Source: Zeimonas sp041678445
GTDB taxonomy: Bacteria; Pseudomonadota; Gammaproteobacteria; Burkholderiales; Burkholderiaceae_E
DNA length: 21,647 nt
Reading direction: 5' to 3'
NCBI GenBank assembly: GCA_041678445.1
Contig: JBAYOD010000025.1
Location: forward strand, 1 to 21,647
The position numbers and the translations under genes were made by a program. The notes beneath the pieces were generated by a model, which saw only the letters and a list, made by a program, of their open reading frames with translations, was not told where the DNA came from and searched no databases. This document shows, piece by piece, positions 1 to 6,513 of this stretch (positions are counted from its first letter, which is position 1; every line of letters starts with the position of its first letter).

Positions 1-1
1 G

Positions 2-157
2 GAAGTGGGCGGCCTGATGATCAACGACGTGCCGATCTACCGGATCGACAACATGCCGTTCGGAGGCTGGAAGGCTTCCGGTTTCGGCCGGGAAGGCACG
101 CGCTACACTATGGAAGAGATGACCGACATCCGGCATCTGGTGATCAATTACGCGTGA
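2..157 (+). CDS. Aldehyde dehydrogenase, NAD(P)-dependent (C-terminal fragment)
   Basis: Only the last 51 codons lie in the window; the gene begins upstream of base 1. The reading frame opens at base 2 and ends with TGA at 155-157. The fragment contains NDVPIYRIDNMPFGGWKASG followed by FGREGTRYTMEEMTDI, the characteristic C-terminal segment of the aldehyde dehydrogenase superfamily (oligomerisation region, with the PFGG.K.SGFGREG motif). The family oxidises aldehydes to carboxylic acids with NAD(P)+ in the cytoplasm. The wording resembles the GapN, lactaldehyde or phosphonoacetaldehyde dehydrogenase branches, but the active-site Cys and Glu are outside the window, so the substrate cannot be named. 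The paiB-like gene follows 39 bases downstream on the same strand. An aldehyde-oxidising role for products of the neighbouring aldolase is possible but speculative. Confidence 0.9.
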   Translation, partial: EVGGLMINDVPIYRIDNMPFGGWKASGFGREGTRYTMEEMTDIRHLVINYA

Positions 158-196
158 AACCCGGCGCATCGCGCCGCCCGATCGTCCCGGACCGCC

Positions 197-856
197 ATGT
201 ACCTGCCGCCCCACTTCGCCGAAAACCGGACCGGGGCCCTGCACCGGATCATCCGCGCCCATCCGCTGGGCGTGGTGGTCACGCATGGTCCGGATGGGCT
301 CGATGCCAATCACATCCCGTTCGAACTCAGGCCGGACGGCGGCGCTCCGGGCCCGGATGGCGAGCCTCTGGGCAGCCTGATCGGCCACGTCGCACGGGCC
401 AACCTGGTCTGGCAGGACTTTTCCGGCGGTGCCGAGGTGCTGGTGGTGTTTCGCGGCGTCGACGGCTACGTCTCGCCGAACTGGTATCCGAGCAAGCACG
501 AAACGCACCGCCAGGTACCGACCTGGAACTACGAAGTGGTCCACGCCCACGGCCGGCTCACGGTCCACGACGACGAGCGCTTCGTGCGCGGCGTGGTGGC
601 CCGTCTGACGCGCACCCACGAGGCCACTGAGGCCCGGCCCTGGAAGATGGGCGACTCGTCGCCCGAGTACATCGACCAGATGCTGCAGGCGATCGTCGGC
701 ATCGAGGTCACGATCACGCGACTCGTCGGCAAGGTCAAGCTGAGTCAGAACAAGGAAGCGCGCGATCGCCTCGGCGCCGCTGCGGCCCTGCACGAGCGGG
801 GCCAACTGGCACTGGCCGAAGCGATGCGCGAGGCGGGGGCGCCTGAGGCGGATTGA
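197..856 (+). CDS. PaiB-like FMN-binding protein
   Basis: 219 aa, close to the usual length for the family. It belongs to the FMN-binding split-barrel group typified by PaiB of Bacillus subtilis, described there as a negative regulator of sporulation and degradative enzymes. Many proteobacterial members probably act as flavin-dependent enzymes of unknown substrate. Supporting features are the N-terminal MYLPPHF (residues 1-7), the core GYVSPNWYPSK (90-100) followed by VPTWNYEVVHAHG (107-119), and KLSQNK (181-186), which is the family's usual C-terminal VSQN-type motif. The ATG at 197 is chosen because MYLPPHF is the normal start of the family; no clear Shine-Dalgarno sequence precedes it. It may be cotranscribed with the aldehyde dehydrogenase. 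Its stop is only 6 bases from the stop of the convergent aldolase gene. There is no helix-turn-helix, so a direct DNA-binding role is doubtful. Confidence 0.87.
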   Translation: MYLPPHFAENRTGALHRIIRAHPLGVVVTHGPDGLDANHIPFELRPDGGAPGPDGEPLGSLIGHVARANLVWQDFSGGAEVLVVFRGVDGYVSPNWYPSKHETHRQVPTWNYEVVHAHGRLTVHDDERFVRGVVARLTRTHEATEARPWKMGDSSPEYIDQMLQAIVGIEVTITRLVGKVKLSQNKEARDRLGAAAALHERGQLALAEAMREAGAPEAD

Positions 857-862
857 GCGGTT

Positions 863-1621
863 TCAGCCGCGCACTGCCGACACCGCCGATTGCGCCGCCT
901 GGCGCAGCAACGCACTATCGGTGCCGGCAACGACGAAGTCCCAGCCTGCGTCCTTCATCGCCCGTGCAAACGGGACCTGCACGCAGACGATGCCGGCCAT
1001 CCGCCCGGCGCGCCGGGCGGCGAGCCGGATCTCGGTCAAGGCGGCACTCATCGGTTCGGCCTGCCAATCGGCCGTTGGACCGCAACCCAGGGCAATGCCG
1101 AGATCGCTCGGCCCGACCAGCACGCCATCGAGCCCGTCGACTGCACAGATCGCATCCAGATTGGCAATCGCCTCGCGGGTTTCGATCATTGCCAGCGTCA
1201 CGACCGTTGCGTCGGCATGTTCGAAGTAGTCTGGTCCGCCATACAGCAGACCGCGGGTCGGTCCGTATGATCGCCTGCCCCGCGGGGGGTAGCGGCAAGC
1301 CGATACGAAACGTTCGGCATCCTGCGCCGTATCGACGAGCGGACACACCACGCCGTAGGCACCTCCGTCGAGCAGCTTGTTGATCTCGAACAGCTGGTTG
1401 GCCGAACAGCGCGCCATCGGCACCGCACTGGTCGCCGACAGCGCCTGCAGCATCGCGACCGCCTTGTCCAGATAGATCGGCGCGTGCTGCAGGTCGACCA
1501 CGACCGCGTCATAACCGCAGCTGCCCATCAGCTCGGCCGAATATCCACTGTCGATCGACAGCCAGCCCGCCAGCACTGGCTGGCCCTGTGCAAACACCGT
1601 CCGGATCCGATTCGATCTCAC
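863..1621 (-). CDS. HpcH/HpaI family aldolase/lyase
   Basis: 252 aa, full length for the HpaI-type class II aldolases. These cleave 4-hydroxy-2-oxo acids to pyruvate (or a related keto acid) and an aldehyde, using a divalent metal, in the cytoplasm. Expected catalytic and metal-binding positions are present: His46 in VVDLQHAP (42-48), Arg71 in PMARC, metal ligands Glu147 (AMIETRE) and Asp173 (LVGPSDLG), plus the YPPRGRRSYGP loop (111-121). The residue before the catalytic His is Gln rather than the Glu of E. coli HpaI, a common variation. The start is GTG at 1621, preceded by TAAGG, which overlaps the stop of the Bug gene; the gap between the two genes is only 11 bases, so they are cotranscribed. 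It is the last gene of the minus-strand catabolic cluster. Citramalyl-CoA lyase (CitE type) is a less likely alternative, because the motifs are of the HpaI type. Confidence 0.9.
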   Translation of the reverse strand: MRSNRIRTVFAQGQPVLAGWLSIDSGYSAELMGSCGYDAVVVDLQHAPIYLDKAVAMLQALSATSAVPMARCSANQLFEINKLLDGGAYGVVCPLVDTAQDAERFVSACRYPPRGRRSYGPTRGLLYGGPDYFEHADATVVTLAMIETREAIANLDAICAVDGLDGVLVGPSDLGIALGCGPTADWQAEPMSAALTEIRLAARRAGRMAGIVCVQVPFARAMKDAGWDFVVAGTDSALLRQAAQSAVSAVRG

Positions 1622-1632
1622 GTCCGATACCC

Positions 1633-2619
1633 TTACTGAGGCGTGATGCCGAGTTTGCGGATAAGCGGATACCAGCGCTCGTCCTCTTCGCGCATCAACG
1701 TATTGAAGGCCTGCGGCGTGCTGTTGACGATGATCGCACCCTGCGCGTCGAACTTGCGCTTGAGTTCCTCTGTGCGCAAGCCCTTGTCGATCTCCCGGTG
1801 CAGCAGCGCGATGACTTCCCCGGGCGTTCCGGCTGGCGCCAGCAGACCGAACCAGGTGCCCCCGTCATAGTCGTTCACGCCGCTCGCCTCGGCGAAGGTC
1901 TGCACGCCCGGCAACGCCGCTGAACGCTCATGCGAGGTGATCCCCAGCGCTTTCAACTGCCCTTTCTGGACCATCGGCAAGGCCTGCGAGGTGGACAGCA
2001 GACTCAGCGGAACTTCGCCGCCAATGACGGCCAGCGCCGCCTGGGCGCCACCCCGGTACGGAATGTGCTTCCACTCGAAACCTGCCTCACGGGCAAACTG
2101 CTCGGCAGTCAGATGATTGCTCGAACCCACGCCGCTGGTCGAATAGTCGAGCGAACCCGGTGTCTTCCTGGAAGTCTCGATCACATCGACGACCGTGTTA
2201 CCCGGAAAAGCCGGGTTGGCCACCAGCAGGAACGGCACCTTCGCGATCAGCGACACGCCGGTGAAGTCTTTCAACGGATCGTAGGAGAGCTTCTCGTAGA
2301 GACCACGGTTGGTGATGTGCGAAGACGTCACCATCAGCAGCGTATAGCCGTCGGGCGCACTGGACGCAACCGTCGTCGCGGCAATGTTGCCGCCGGCGCC
2401 GCTCTTGCTTTCGACGACGACCGGCTGCCCCGTGCCCTGGGTGATCATCTCGCCGACCCAGCGCGCGATGATGTCGGTGGCCCCCCCTGGCGCGAAACCG
2501 ATGACGATCCGGATCGGCTTGGCCGGATACGACGTTGCCTGGGCACCGGCCGGCACCGTGCACAGCAACGCTCCCGCGGTCAGTAATGCGCTCATCAACC
2601 GGAAGTGGATCCTGGCCAT
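1633..2619 (-). CDS. Bug family tripartite tricarboxylate transporter substrate-binding protein (TctC-like)
   Basis: 328 aa, standard length for the Bug/TctC receptors that bind carboxylates in the periplasm and either deliver them to TctAB membrane subunits or act as orphan sensors. Residues 1-27 form a Sec signal peptide (positive start, hydrophobic MSALLTAGALLCTV, cleavage near AGAQA). The mature protein starts with YPAKPIRIVIGFAPGG (31-46) and TDIIAR, the family hallmark. SKSGAGGNIA (71-80) and APDGYTLL (88-95) are also typical. An in-frame extension to 2991 exists, but the ATG at 2619 is chosen because it begins the signal peptide and has an AAGGAGG Shine-Dalgarno about 7 bases upstream. 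No TctA or TctB gene lies in the window, so the membrane partner must be elsewhere, as is usual for Bug proteins. It follows the LysR gene after 91 bases containing its own promoter-like region and is followed by the aldolase. Confidence 0.95.
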   Translation of the reverse strand: MARIHFRLMSALLTAGALLCTVPAGAQATSYPAKPIRIVIGFAPGGATDIIARWVGEMITQGTGQPVVVESKSGAGGNIAATTVASSAPDGYTLLMVTSSHITNRGLYEKLSYDPLKDFTGVSLIAKVPFLLVANPAFPGNTVVDVIETSRKTPGSLDYSTSGVGSSNHLTAEQFAREAGFEWKHIPYRGGAQAALAVIGGEVPLSLLSTSQALPMVQKGQLKALGITSHERSAALPGVQTFAEASGVNDYDGGTWFGLLAPAGTPGEVIALLHREIDKGLRTEELKRKFDAQGAIIVNSTPQAFNTLMREEDERWYPLIRKLGITPQ

Positions 2620-2626
2620 GCTGCCT

Positions 2627-2633
2627 CCTTGTC
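2627..2633 (-). promoter_or_regulatory. Strong ribosome binding site of the Bug receptor gene
   Basis: On the minus strand AAGGAGG-type sequence (read as CCTCCTT on the plus strand at about 2624-2630) lies some 7 bases before the ATG at 2619. It fixes the start and excludes the long upstream in-frame extension. Confidence 0.7.
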
Positions 2634-2645
2634 TTGGCTGCGGCC

Positions 2646-2675
2646 AGTATCGGCACGCCCGATTCCGGCGTCCAA
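2646..2675 (-). promoter_or_regulatory. Predicted sigma-70 promoter for the Bug receptor and aldolase genes
   Basis: Read on the minus strand: TTGGAC (-35, plus-strand 2670-2675), an 18-base spacer, and GATACT (-10, plus-strand 2646-2651; 4 of 6 matches to TATAAT). Transcription would start near 2639, giving a leader of about 20 bases that contains the Shine-Dalgarno sequence. The -35 is a weak match, as expected for an activator-dependent promoter. The same TTGGAC, spacer length and upstream dyad recur ahead of the flavoprotein gene. Confidence 0.6.
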
Positions 2676-2689
2676 TGACATCGGGACGC

Positions 2690-2712
2690 GCATCTGATGC
2701 CGGTGGAGCATC
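2690..2712 (-). promoter_or_regulatory. Putative LysR binding site upstream of the Bug receptor gene
   Basis: A perfect dyad GATGC-N7-GCATC at 2696-2712 contains a T-N11-A core, the LysR-family consensus. It is centred at 2704, about 65 bases before the inferred transcription start, the usual place for a LysR recognition site. A third half-site (GCATC, 2690-2694) forms an overlapping dyad GCATC-T-GATGC. The site overlaps the stop codon of the LysR gene (2711-2713). The same dyad is found at 8272-8288. Confidence 0.6.
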
Positions 2713-3631
2713 AAGCCGACGGCCGTTCAGGCCACAGATCCTGTTCCAGATGTTCCGCGGCGTGCCGAGCCAGCGCCGCCATTCCCGAATCGTCATGAGC
2801 GCCATGCCAGGCCAGTGCGATCTCGGAACGCCGGGTCCTGGCGCGCAGTTCGACGAAAGCGATGCCGGGCATCGGCACCAGGGCCATCGAGCGCGGAACG
2901 ACCGCCAGCCCGAAGCCGGCTTGCACCATGCCGAGCGCCAGATGCATGTGCTCGGGTGACTCGGGCGCGATCTCGGGAGTAAAGCCGGCATCGTCGAACA
3001 GCCGGGAAATGACGTCGTAGGTCAGCGAGATGCCGGGAATCTGGCGGGCATGCATGATGAAGCGATCGCGAGCGAAGGCCTGCAGCGGAACGTCGTTCGC
3101 GCCGGCCAGCGGGTGATCCTCGGGCACGACGACCACGAAGGGCTCGGAAATGATCTGTCGCGTCACCAGCCCTCTGATCCGGCGCCACGGGCGCAGAATG
3201 CCCAGACCGATCTTCTCGGTCAGCAACGCATCGAACTGATGCTGTGACAACATGCCGCGCAGGTCGATTTCGACGTCCGGATAGAACATGCGCACGTACT
3301 TGAGGACCTGCGGAACGATCACGTAGGAAGCCGACGGGATATAGCCGATGACCAGCGTGCCCACCTGGCCGGTCACCGCGCGCTGCGCTGCCAGCCGGGC
3401 GCGCTCCAGGTCGGCAGTGATCCGCATCGCCCGGTCGAAGAACTCCCGGCCTGCCGAAGTCAGTGCCACCTGACGATTGGAGCGCAGCAGCAGCGTGGCC
3501 CCGACCTCTTCCTCCAGGCGCAGGATCTGCCGGCTCAATGCCGGCTGGGTGATGTGGACGCGCTCGGCGGCGCGCCGGAAATTCAGCTCCTCGGCGACCG
3601 CGAGGAAGTACTTTATCTGTCTGATTTCCAT
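2711..3631 (-). CDS. LysR family transcriptional regulator
   Basis: 306 aa, typical length. The N-terminal winged helix-turn-helix is clear: MEIRQIKYFLAVAEELNF (1-18), RRAAERVHITQPALSRQI (19-36), RLEEEVGATLLLR (38-50) and LTSAGREFF (57-65). The C-terminal half is the periplasmic-binding-like effector domain, starting with GTLVIGYIPSASYVIVPQVL. This resembles the group that controls aromatic or organic-acid catabolism and often sits beside Bug receptors. The ATG at 3631 is the family-conserved start, although 20 further in-frame codons exist upstream. The start lies 19 bases inside the end of the MaoC gene, so the two are translationally linked, and no Shine-Dalgarno is obvious. It lies within the cluster and most likely activates it in response to the pathway substrate or an intermediate. 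Matching LysR boxes occur at 2696-2712 and 8272-8288. Confidence 0.95.
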   Translation of the reverse strand: MEIRQIKYFLAVAEELNFRRAAERVHITQPALSRQILRLEEEVGATLLLRSNRQVALTSAGREFFDRAMRITADLERARLAAQRAVTGQVGTLVIGYIPSASYVIVPQVLKYVRMFYPDVEIDLRGMLSQHQFDALLTEKIGLGILRPWRRIRGLVTRQIISEPFVVVVPEDHPLAGANDVPLQAFARDRFIMHARQIPGISLTYDVISRLFDDAGFTPEIAPESPEHMHLALGMVQAGFGLAVVPRSMALVPMPGIAFVELRARTRRSEIALAWHGAHDDSGMAALARHAAEHLEQDLWPERPSA

Positions 3632-4032
3632 GCGATGAACGCACGCAGATGAATCGCGCGTGCCACGAGCAGACCGTCCTGGTTGTGACAAGTCACTTCG
3701 GAGAGCACCCGGTTTCGTACCGCATCGTAGGCATTCACCCGGTAGCGGACCTCGATCGTATCGCCGAAATAGACCGGCGCCAGAAAACGGACGGCATCAT
3801 AACCGCGACTGACCGTATCGCCGATCCGCGCCAGGGCCGCGGCCCCGGACATCAATCCGATCAGCAGGGTGCCGTGCACGATCCGGGCGCCGTACGGCGT
3901 GGTGCGCATGAAGACTTCGTCGACATGGTTCGGCGACATGTCCCCGGTAATGCCTGCGTACAGATAGACATCGGCTTCGGAGATCGTCCTGCGCAGAACG
4001 GTCTCGAGGCCGAGCGGCACCTCCCGGCGCAC
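3613..4032 (-). CDS. MaoC family (R)-specific enoyl-CoA hydratase-like protein
   Basis: 139 aa, a single hot-dog domain of the length of PhaJ-type hydratases. These add water to trans-2-enoyl-CoA to give a 3-hydroxyacyl-CoA in the cytoplasm. The hydratase-2 motif is present at GDMSPNHVDEVFMRTTPYG (30-48), with the likely catalytic pair Asp31 and His36, and the following IVHGTLL (51-57). The start is GTG at 4032. There is no ATG or TTG between it and the in-frame TGA that ends the acyl-CoA dehydrogenase gene at 4093-4095, so the reading frame is continuous with that gene except for one stop codon. Another GTG occurs four codons later. It sits between acyl-CoA dehydrogenase and LysR, matching the biochemical order dehydrogenation then hydration. 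Dehydratases such as mesaconyl-CoA or itaconyl-CoA hydratase share the fold and remain possible. Confidence 0.88.
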   Translation of the reverse strand: MRREVPLGLETVLRRTISEADVYLYAGITGDMSPNHVDEVFMRTTPYGARIVHGTLLIGLMSGAAALARIGDTVSRGYDAVRFLAPVYFGDTIEVRYRVNAYDAVRNRVLSEVTCHNQDGLLVARAIHLRAFIAWKSDR

Positions 4033-4092
4033 CGGTTCGCGTCGGGACTGCGATGATGCATCCGGCTCGGTTATGTCGATGCGTACCGTCCG

Positions 4093-5277
4093 TCAGCGAC
4101 CGGCGATGCCCAGGCCCGCAACGCCGCGCTCGAGCAGCGCCGCACCGATCCGGTCGCGATGGACCTCCGAGGTGCCATCGTAGATCCTGAGCACCCGGCA
4201 ATCGCGATAGAAGCGCTCGATGGGCAAATCCTGACAGACACCCATGCCCCCATATATCTGGACCGCCCTGTCGGCCGCCCGATTGACCATCTCCGAGGCA
4301 TGAAGCTTGACCATCGACACCTTGTCCCGCACGTCGATTCCCTGGTCATGCTCCCATGCAGTGTTCAGCACCATCATTCGCGTGGCAAACAGCTCAGTGG
4401 CCATGTCGGCAAGCATCTGCCGCACCATCTGGAAGTCGCCGATCCGTCGACCGAACTGGACGCGCTGGCCGGCGTAGTCGGTACACAGTTCGAGCAGCCG
4501 GGTCGCCGCCCCGACCGAGCGCGCGCCGATGAAGCCGAGCCGCACCGACGAGATCGAATGCATCGCGATCCGGAAACCCTTGCCGACTTCGCCCAGAACC
4601 TGATCGGCCCCGACCTGACAGCCGTCGAAGATCAATTCGGCATGGCCGAGCCCGGCGTGACCCATCATCGGCTGCCGGCGTCCGACCCGGAAACCGTCCG
4701 GCCGGGCAGCCGTCGCCTTGTCGACCAGGAAAGCGGTAACGCCACCGGCACCCCGCTCGCCAGTGGCCGCCAGCACGATCGCAAAATCGGCAATATCGCC
4801 ATCGGTGATGAAGTGCTTGGTGCCGCTGATCCGCCAGCCATCCCCGCCGGGCACGGCCCGTGTTGCCAGGTTCGTGGCGTCGGAACCGGCGCCCGGTTCG
4901 CTGAGCGCGAAGCATCCGATGCGCTCGCCGCGCACAGTCGGCAGCAGCCAGGTATCGCGCTGGGCGCCACGGCAATGCGTCAACGCCATGTGAACGTGAC
5001 CGAAGACACGGCGCGCAATCGGCGTCGTCGTGCGGCCGATCACCTCGTCCACCAGGCACTGCTCGACGGTGTTGAAGCCCGGCCCGCCGGCGTCTTGCGG
5101 CATGTTCATCGCGAACATGCCCAGTGCGACCGCCTTGCTGCGGGCCGGCTCGAGCAACTCGGGCACACGATCGCCAGCTACCTCGACCAGGGGTTCCAGC
5201 GGCAGCAGCTCATCGTCGATGAAACGGCCCAGCGTCCGACGCACCTCGCCGATTTCGCTGGAAATTGAAAAATCCAC
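4093..5277 (-). CDS. Acyl-CoA dehydrogenase
   Basis: 394 aa, a complete medium-chain-type acyl-CoA dehydrogenase. The family uses FAD to introduce a 2,3-double bond into acyl-CoA esters and passes electrons to electron-transfer flavoprotein. Landmarks are the alpha-helical N-terminus (MDFSISSEIGEVRRTL), the FAD-binding CFALSEPGAGSD (122-133), WRISGTKHFITDG (148-160), the C-terminal RVQFGRRIGDFQMVRQMLADM segment (starting at 272), and QIYGGMGVCQDLPIERFYRD (340-359). The catalytic-base position near the C-terminus reads IYDGTSEVHR (365-374), with Asp367 where classical enzymes such as MCAD have Glu in YEGT; the ACAD10/11-like DGP.EVH group shows the same change. The start is GTG at 5277, with AAGGAGG 8 bases upstream. 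It follows the CoA-transferase gene by 72 bases and probably acts on the CoA ester that enzyme makes. Confidence 0.94.
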   Translation of the reverse strand: MDFSISSEIGEVRRTLGRFIDDELLPLEPLVEVAGDRVPELLEPARSKAVALGMFAMNMPQDAGGPGFNTVEQCLVDEVIGRTTTPIARRVFGHVHMALTHCRGAQRDTWLLPTVRGERIGCFALSEPGAGSDATNLATRAVPGGDGWRISGTKHFITDGDIADFAIVLAATGERGAGGVTAFLVDKATAARPDGFRVGRRQPMMGHAGLGHAELIFDGCQVGADQVLGEVGKGFRIAMHSISSVRLGFIGARSVGAATRLLELCTDYAGQRVQFGRRIGDFQMVRQMLADMATELFATRMMVLNTAWEHDQGIDVRDKVSMVKLHASEMVNRAADRAVQIYGGMGVCQDLPIERFYRDCRVLRIYDGTSEVHRDRIGAALLERGVAGLGIAGR

Positions 5278-5285
5278 GCAACGAT

Positions 5286-5292
5286 CCTCCTT
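5286..5292 (-). promoter_or_regulatory. Ribosome binding site supporting the GTG start of acyl-CoA dehydrogenase
   Basis: AAGGAGG on the minus strand (CCTCCTT on the plus strand) sits about 8 bases before the GTG at 5277 and decides for this non-ATG start. Confidence 0.7.
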
Positions 5293-5349
5293 GTCTGCAG
5301 TCCGCGCATTCGTGCGTTCGTGCGGTCTCTGTCTTCGCAGTCCTTGCCT

Positions 5350-6513
5350 TCAGTCAGCGAGCCAGTGCCGCCCGCGCTCGGCTCCGCCTTCGTCCAGGGT
5401 CGGCGGGGCACGCCAGTTCCTGGCCAGATCGATGTCGGCAAGCTTGAGTGCCGGACCAAGCAGGTCGACCTCACCGTATTGCGGATGATTCAGGGTCGTG
5501 ACCATCTGCCGATGCCGCACTTGCGGGTCTTCCAGCGCCTGGCCAACCGTGTTCACGGGTGCCGCCGGCACACCTGCGGCCTCCAGGCGATCCAGCCAGT
5601 CCTGCACCAGACCCCGGGCGACGAGCGCGTCGAGTTCGGCATAGAGAACATCGCGGTGCACGGCGCGCGCGGCCGGCGTCGCAAAGCGGACATCCTCGGC
5701 GAGATCGGGCCGGCCCAGCATCGTGGTGAAGCGCAGATAGATCTGCTGCAGGCCCGCGGCAATGACCAACCAGCCGTCAGCCGCCCGAAAGGCCTTGTAG
5801 GGGACCGACTCGGGGTGCTCGGACCCCCATTTCATGGGGTTCTCGCCCGTGGCCAGATAGTGGAGGCCGGCATTGGTCAGGAATGCGATCTCGGACTCCA
5901 GCAGGCTCGTCTCGACGCGTCCGCCGCGGCCGGTACGTACTCTGCGCAGCAGCGCCGCCTGCACGCCCATCGCTGCGTTCATGCCGGCGATCAGGTCGAA
6001 TGCCGAGGTACCCAGCTTGACGGGCGCCCCCTCACGCTCACCGGTGATGCTCATGTATCCGCCCATTGCCTGGATGGTCAGGTCGAAGGCACCCTTCTGC
6101 GCATACGGGCCAGTGGAGCCGAATCCCGAGAGCGAGCAGTAAACCAGCCGCGGGTGGGCCGCACCGAGCCTCTCCCAGCCCAGGCCGAAACGCTCCATGA
6201 CGCCGGGCCGGAAGTTCTCCACCACCACGTCGGCACGCAACGCCAGTGCGTAGGCCTGCTCCCGGCCCGCAGCAGTTGCCAGATCGAGAACGAGGGAAGT
6301 CTTGTTGCGATTGCAGGCGAGGAAGGACAGGCTCTGGCCCTTGTAGAAGGGCGGCCCCTGCCTGCGCAACGGATCGCCACCGGGCGGTTCGACCTTGATC
6401 ACGTCGGCACCCAGATCGCCCAGCAGCATCGTGCAGTACGGGCCGGCGACCACGTGGGTGAAGTCCAGCACGCGAATGGCATCGAGAGGATGCGCGGAGA
6501 CGCCGACGGCCAT
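5350..6513 (-). CDS. Class III CoA-transferase (CaiB/BaiF family)
   Basis: 387 aa, normal length. Family members move CoA between carboxylic acids (for example from succinyl-CoA to the substrate) through an aspartyl-CoA anhydride intermediate. Signatures are IRVLDFTHVVAGPYCTMLLG (13-32), DLGADVIKVEPPGGD (33-47), NRNKTSLVLDL (68-78), VVVENFRPGVMERFGLG (96-112), and SAFDLIAGMNAAMGVQAAL (170-188), in which Asp173 is at the position of the catalytic Asp of formyl-CoA transferase. The reading frame is open further upstream, but the ATG at 6513 is chosen because it begins just before the conserved VLDFTH and overlaps the TGA of the flavoprotein gene by one base (TGATG), a sign of translational coupling. 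The donor and acceptor acids cannot be inferred. Position in the cluster suggests it activates the acid supplied by the Bug receptor. Confidence 0.94.
   Translation of the reverse strand: MAVGVSAHPLDAIRVLDFTHVVAGPYCTMLLGDLGADVIKVEPPGGDPLRRQGPPFYKGQSLSFLACNRNKTSLVLDLATAAGREQAYALALRADVVVENFRPGVMERFGLGWERLGAAHPRLVYCSLSGFGSTGPYAQKGAFDLTIQAMGGYMSITGEREGAPVKLGTSAFDLIAGMNAAMGVQAALLRRVRTGRGGRVETSLLESEIAFLTNAGLHYLATGENPMKWGSEHPESVPYKAFRAADGWLVIAAGLQQIYLRFTTMLGRPDLAEDVRFATPAARAVHRDVLYAELDALVARGLVQDWLDRLEAAGVPAAPVNTVGQALEDPQVRHRQMVTTLNHPQYGEVDLLGPALKLADIDLARNWRAPPTLDEGGAERGRHWLAD

Noticed and set aside
857..862. Terminator between the PaiB-like and aldolase genes
   Set aside because: Only 6 bases separate the convergent stops and no hairpin is visible; termination must occur inside coding sequence or be factor-dependent.
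2620..2991. In-frame N-terminal extension of the Bug receptor
   Set aside because: It would hide the signal peptide and overlap the LysR gene; the strong Shine-Dalgarno before 2619 fixes the start.
4159..5268. 369-codon plus-strand open frame opposite the acyl-CoA dehydrogenase
   Set aside because: Antisense shadow of an unambiguous enzyme gene; no start signal or domain.
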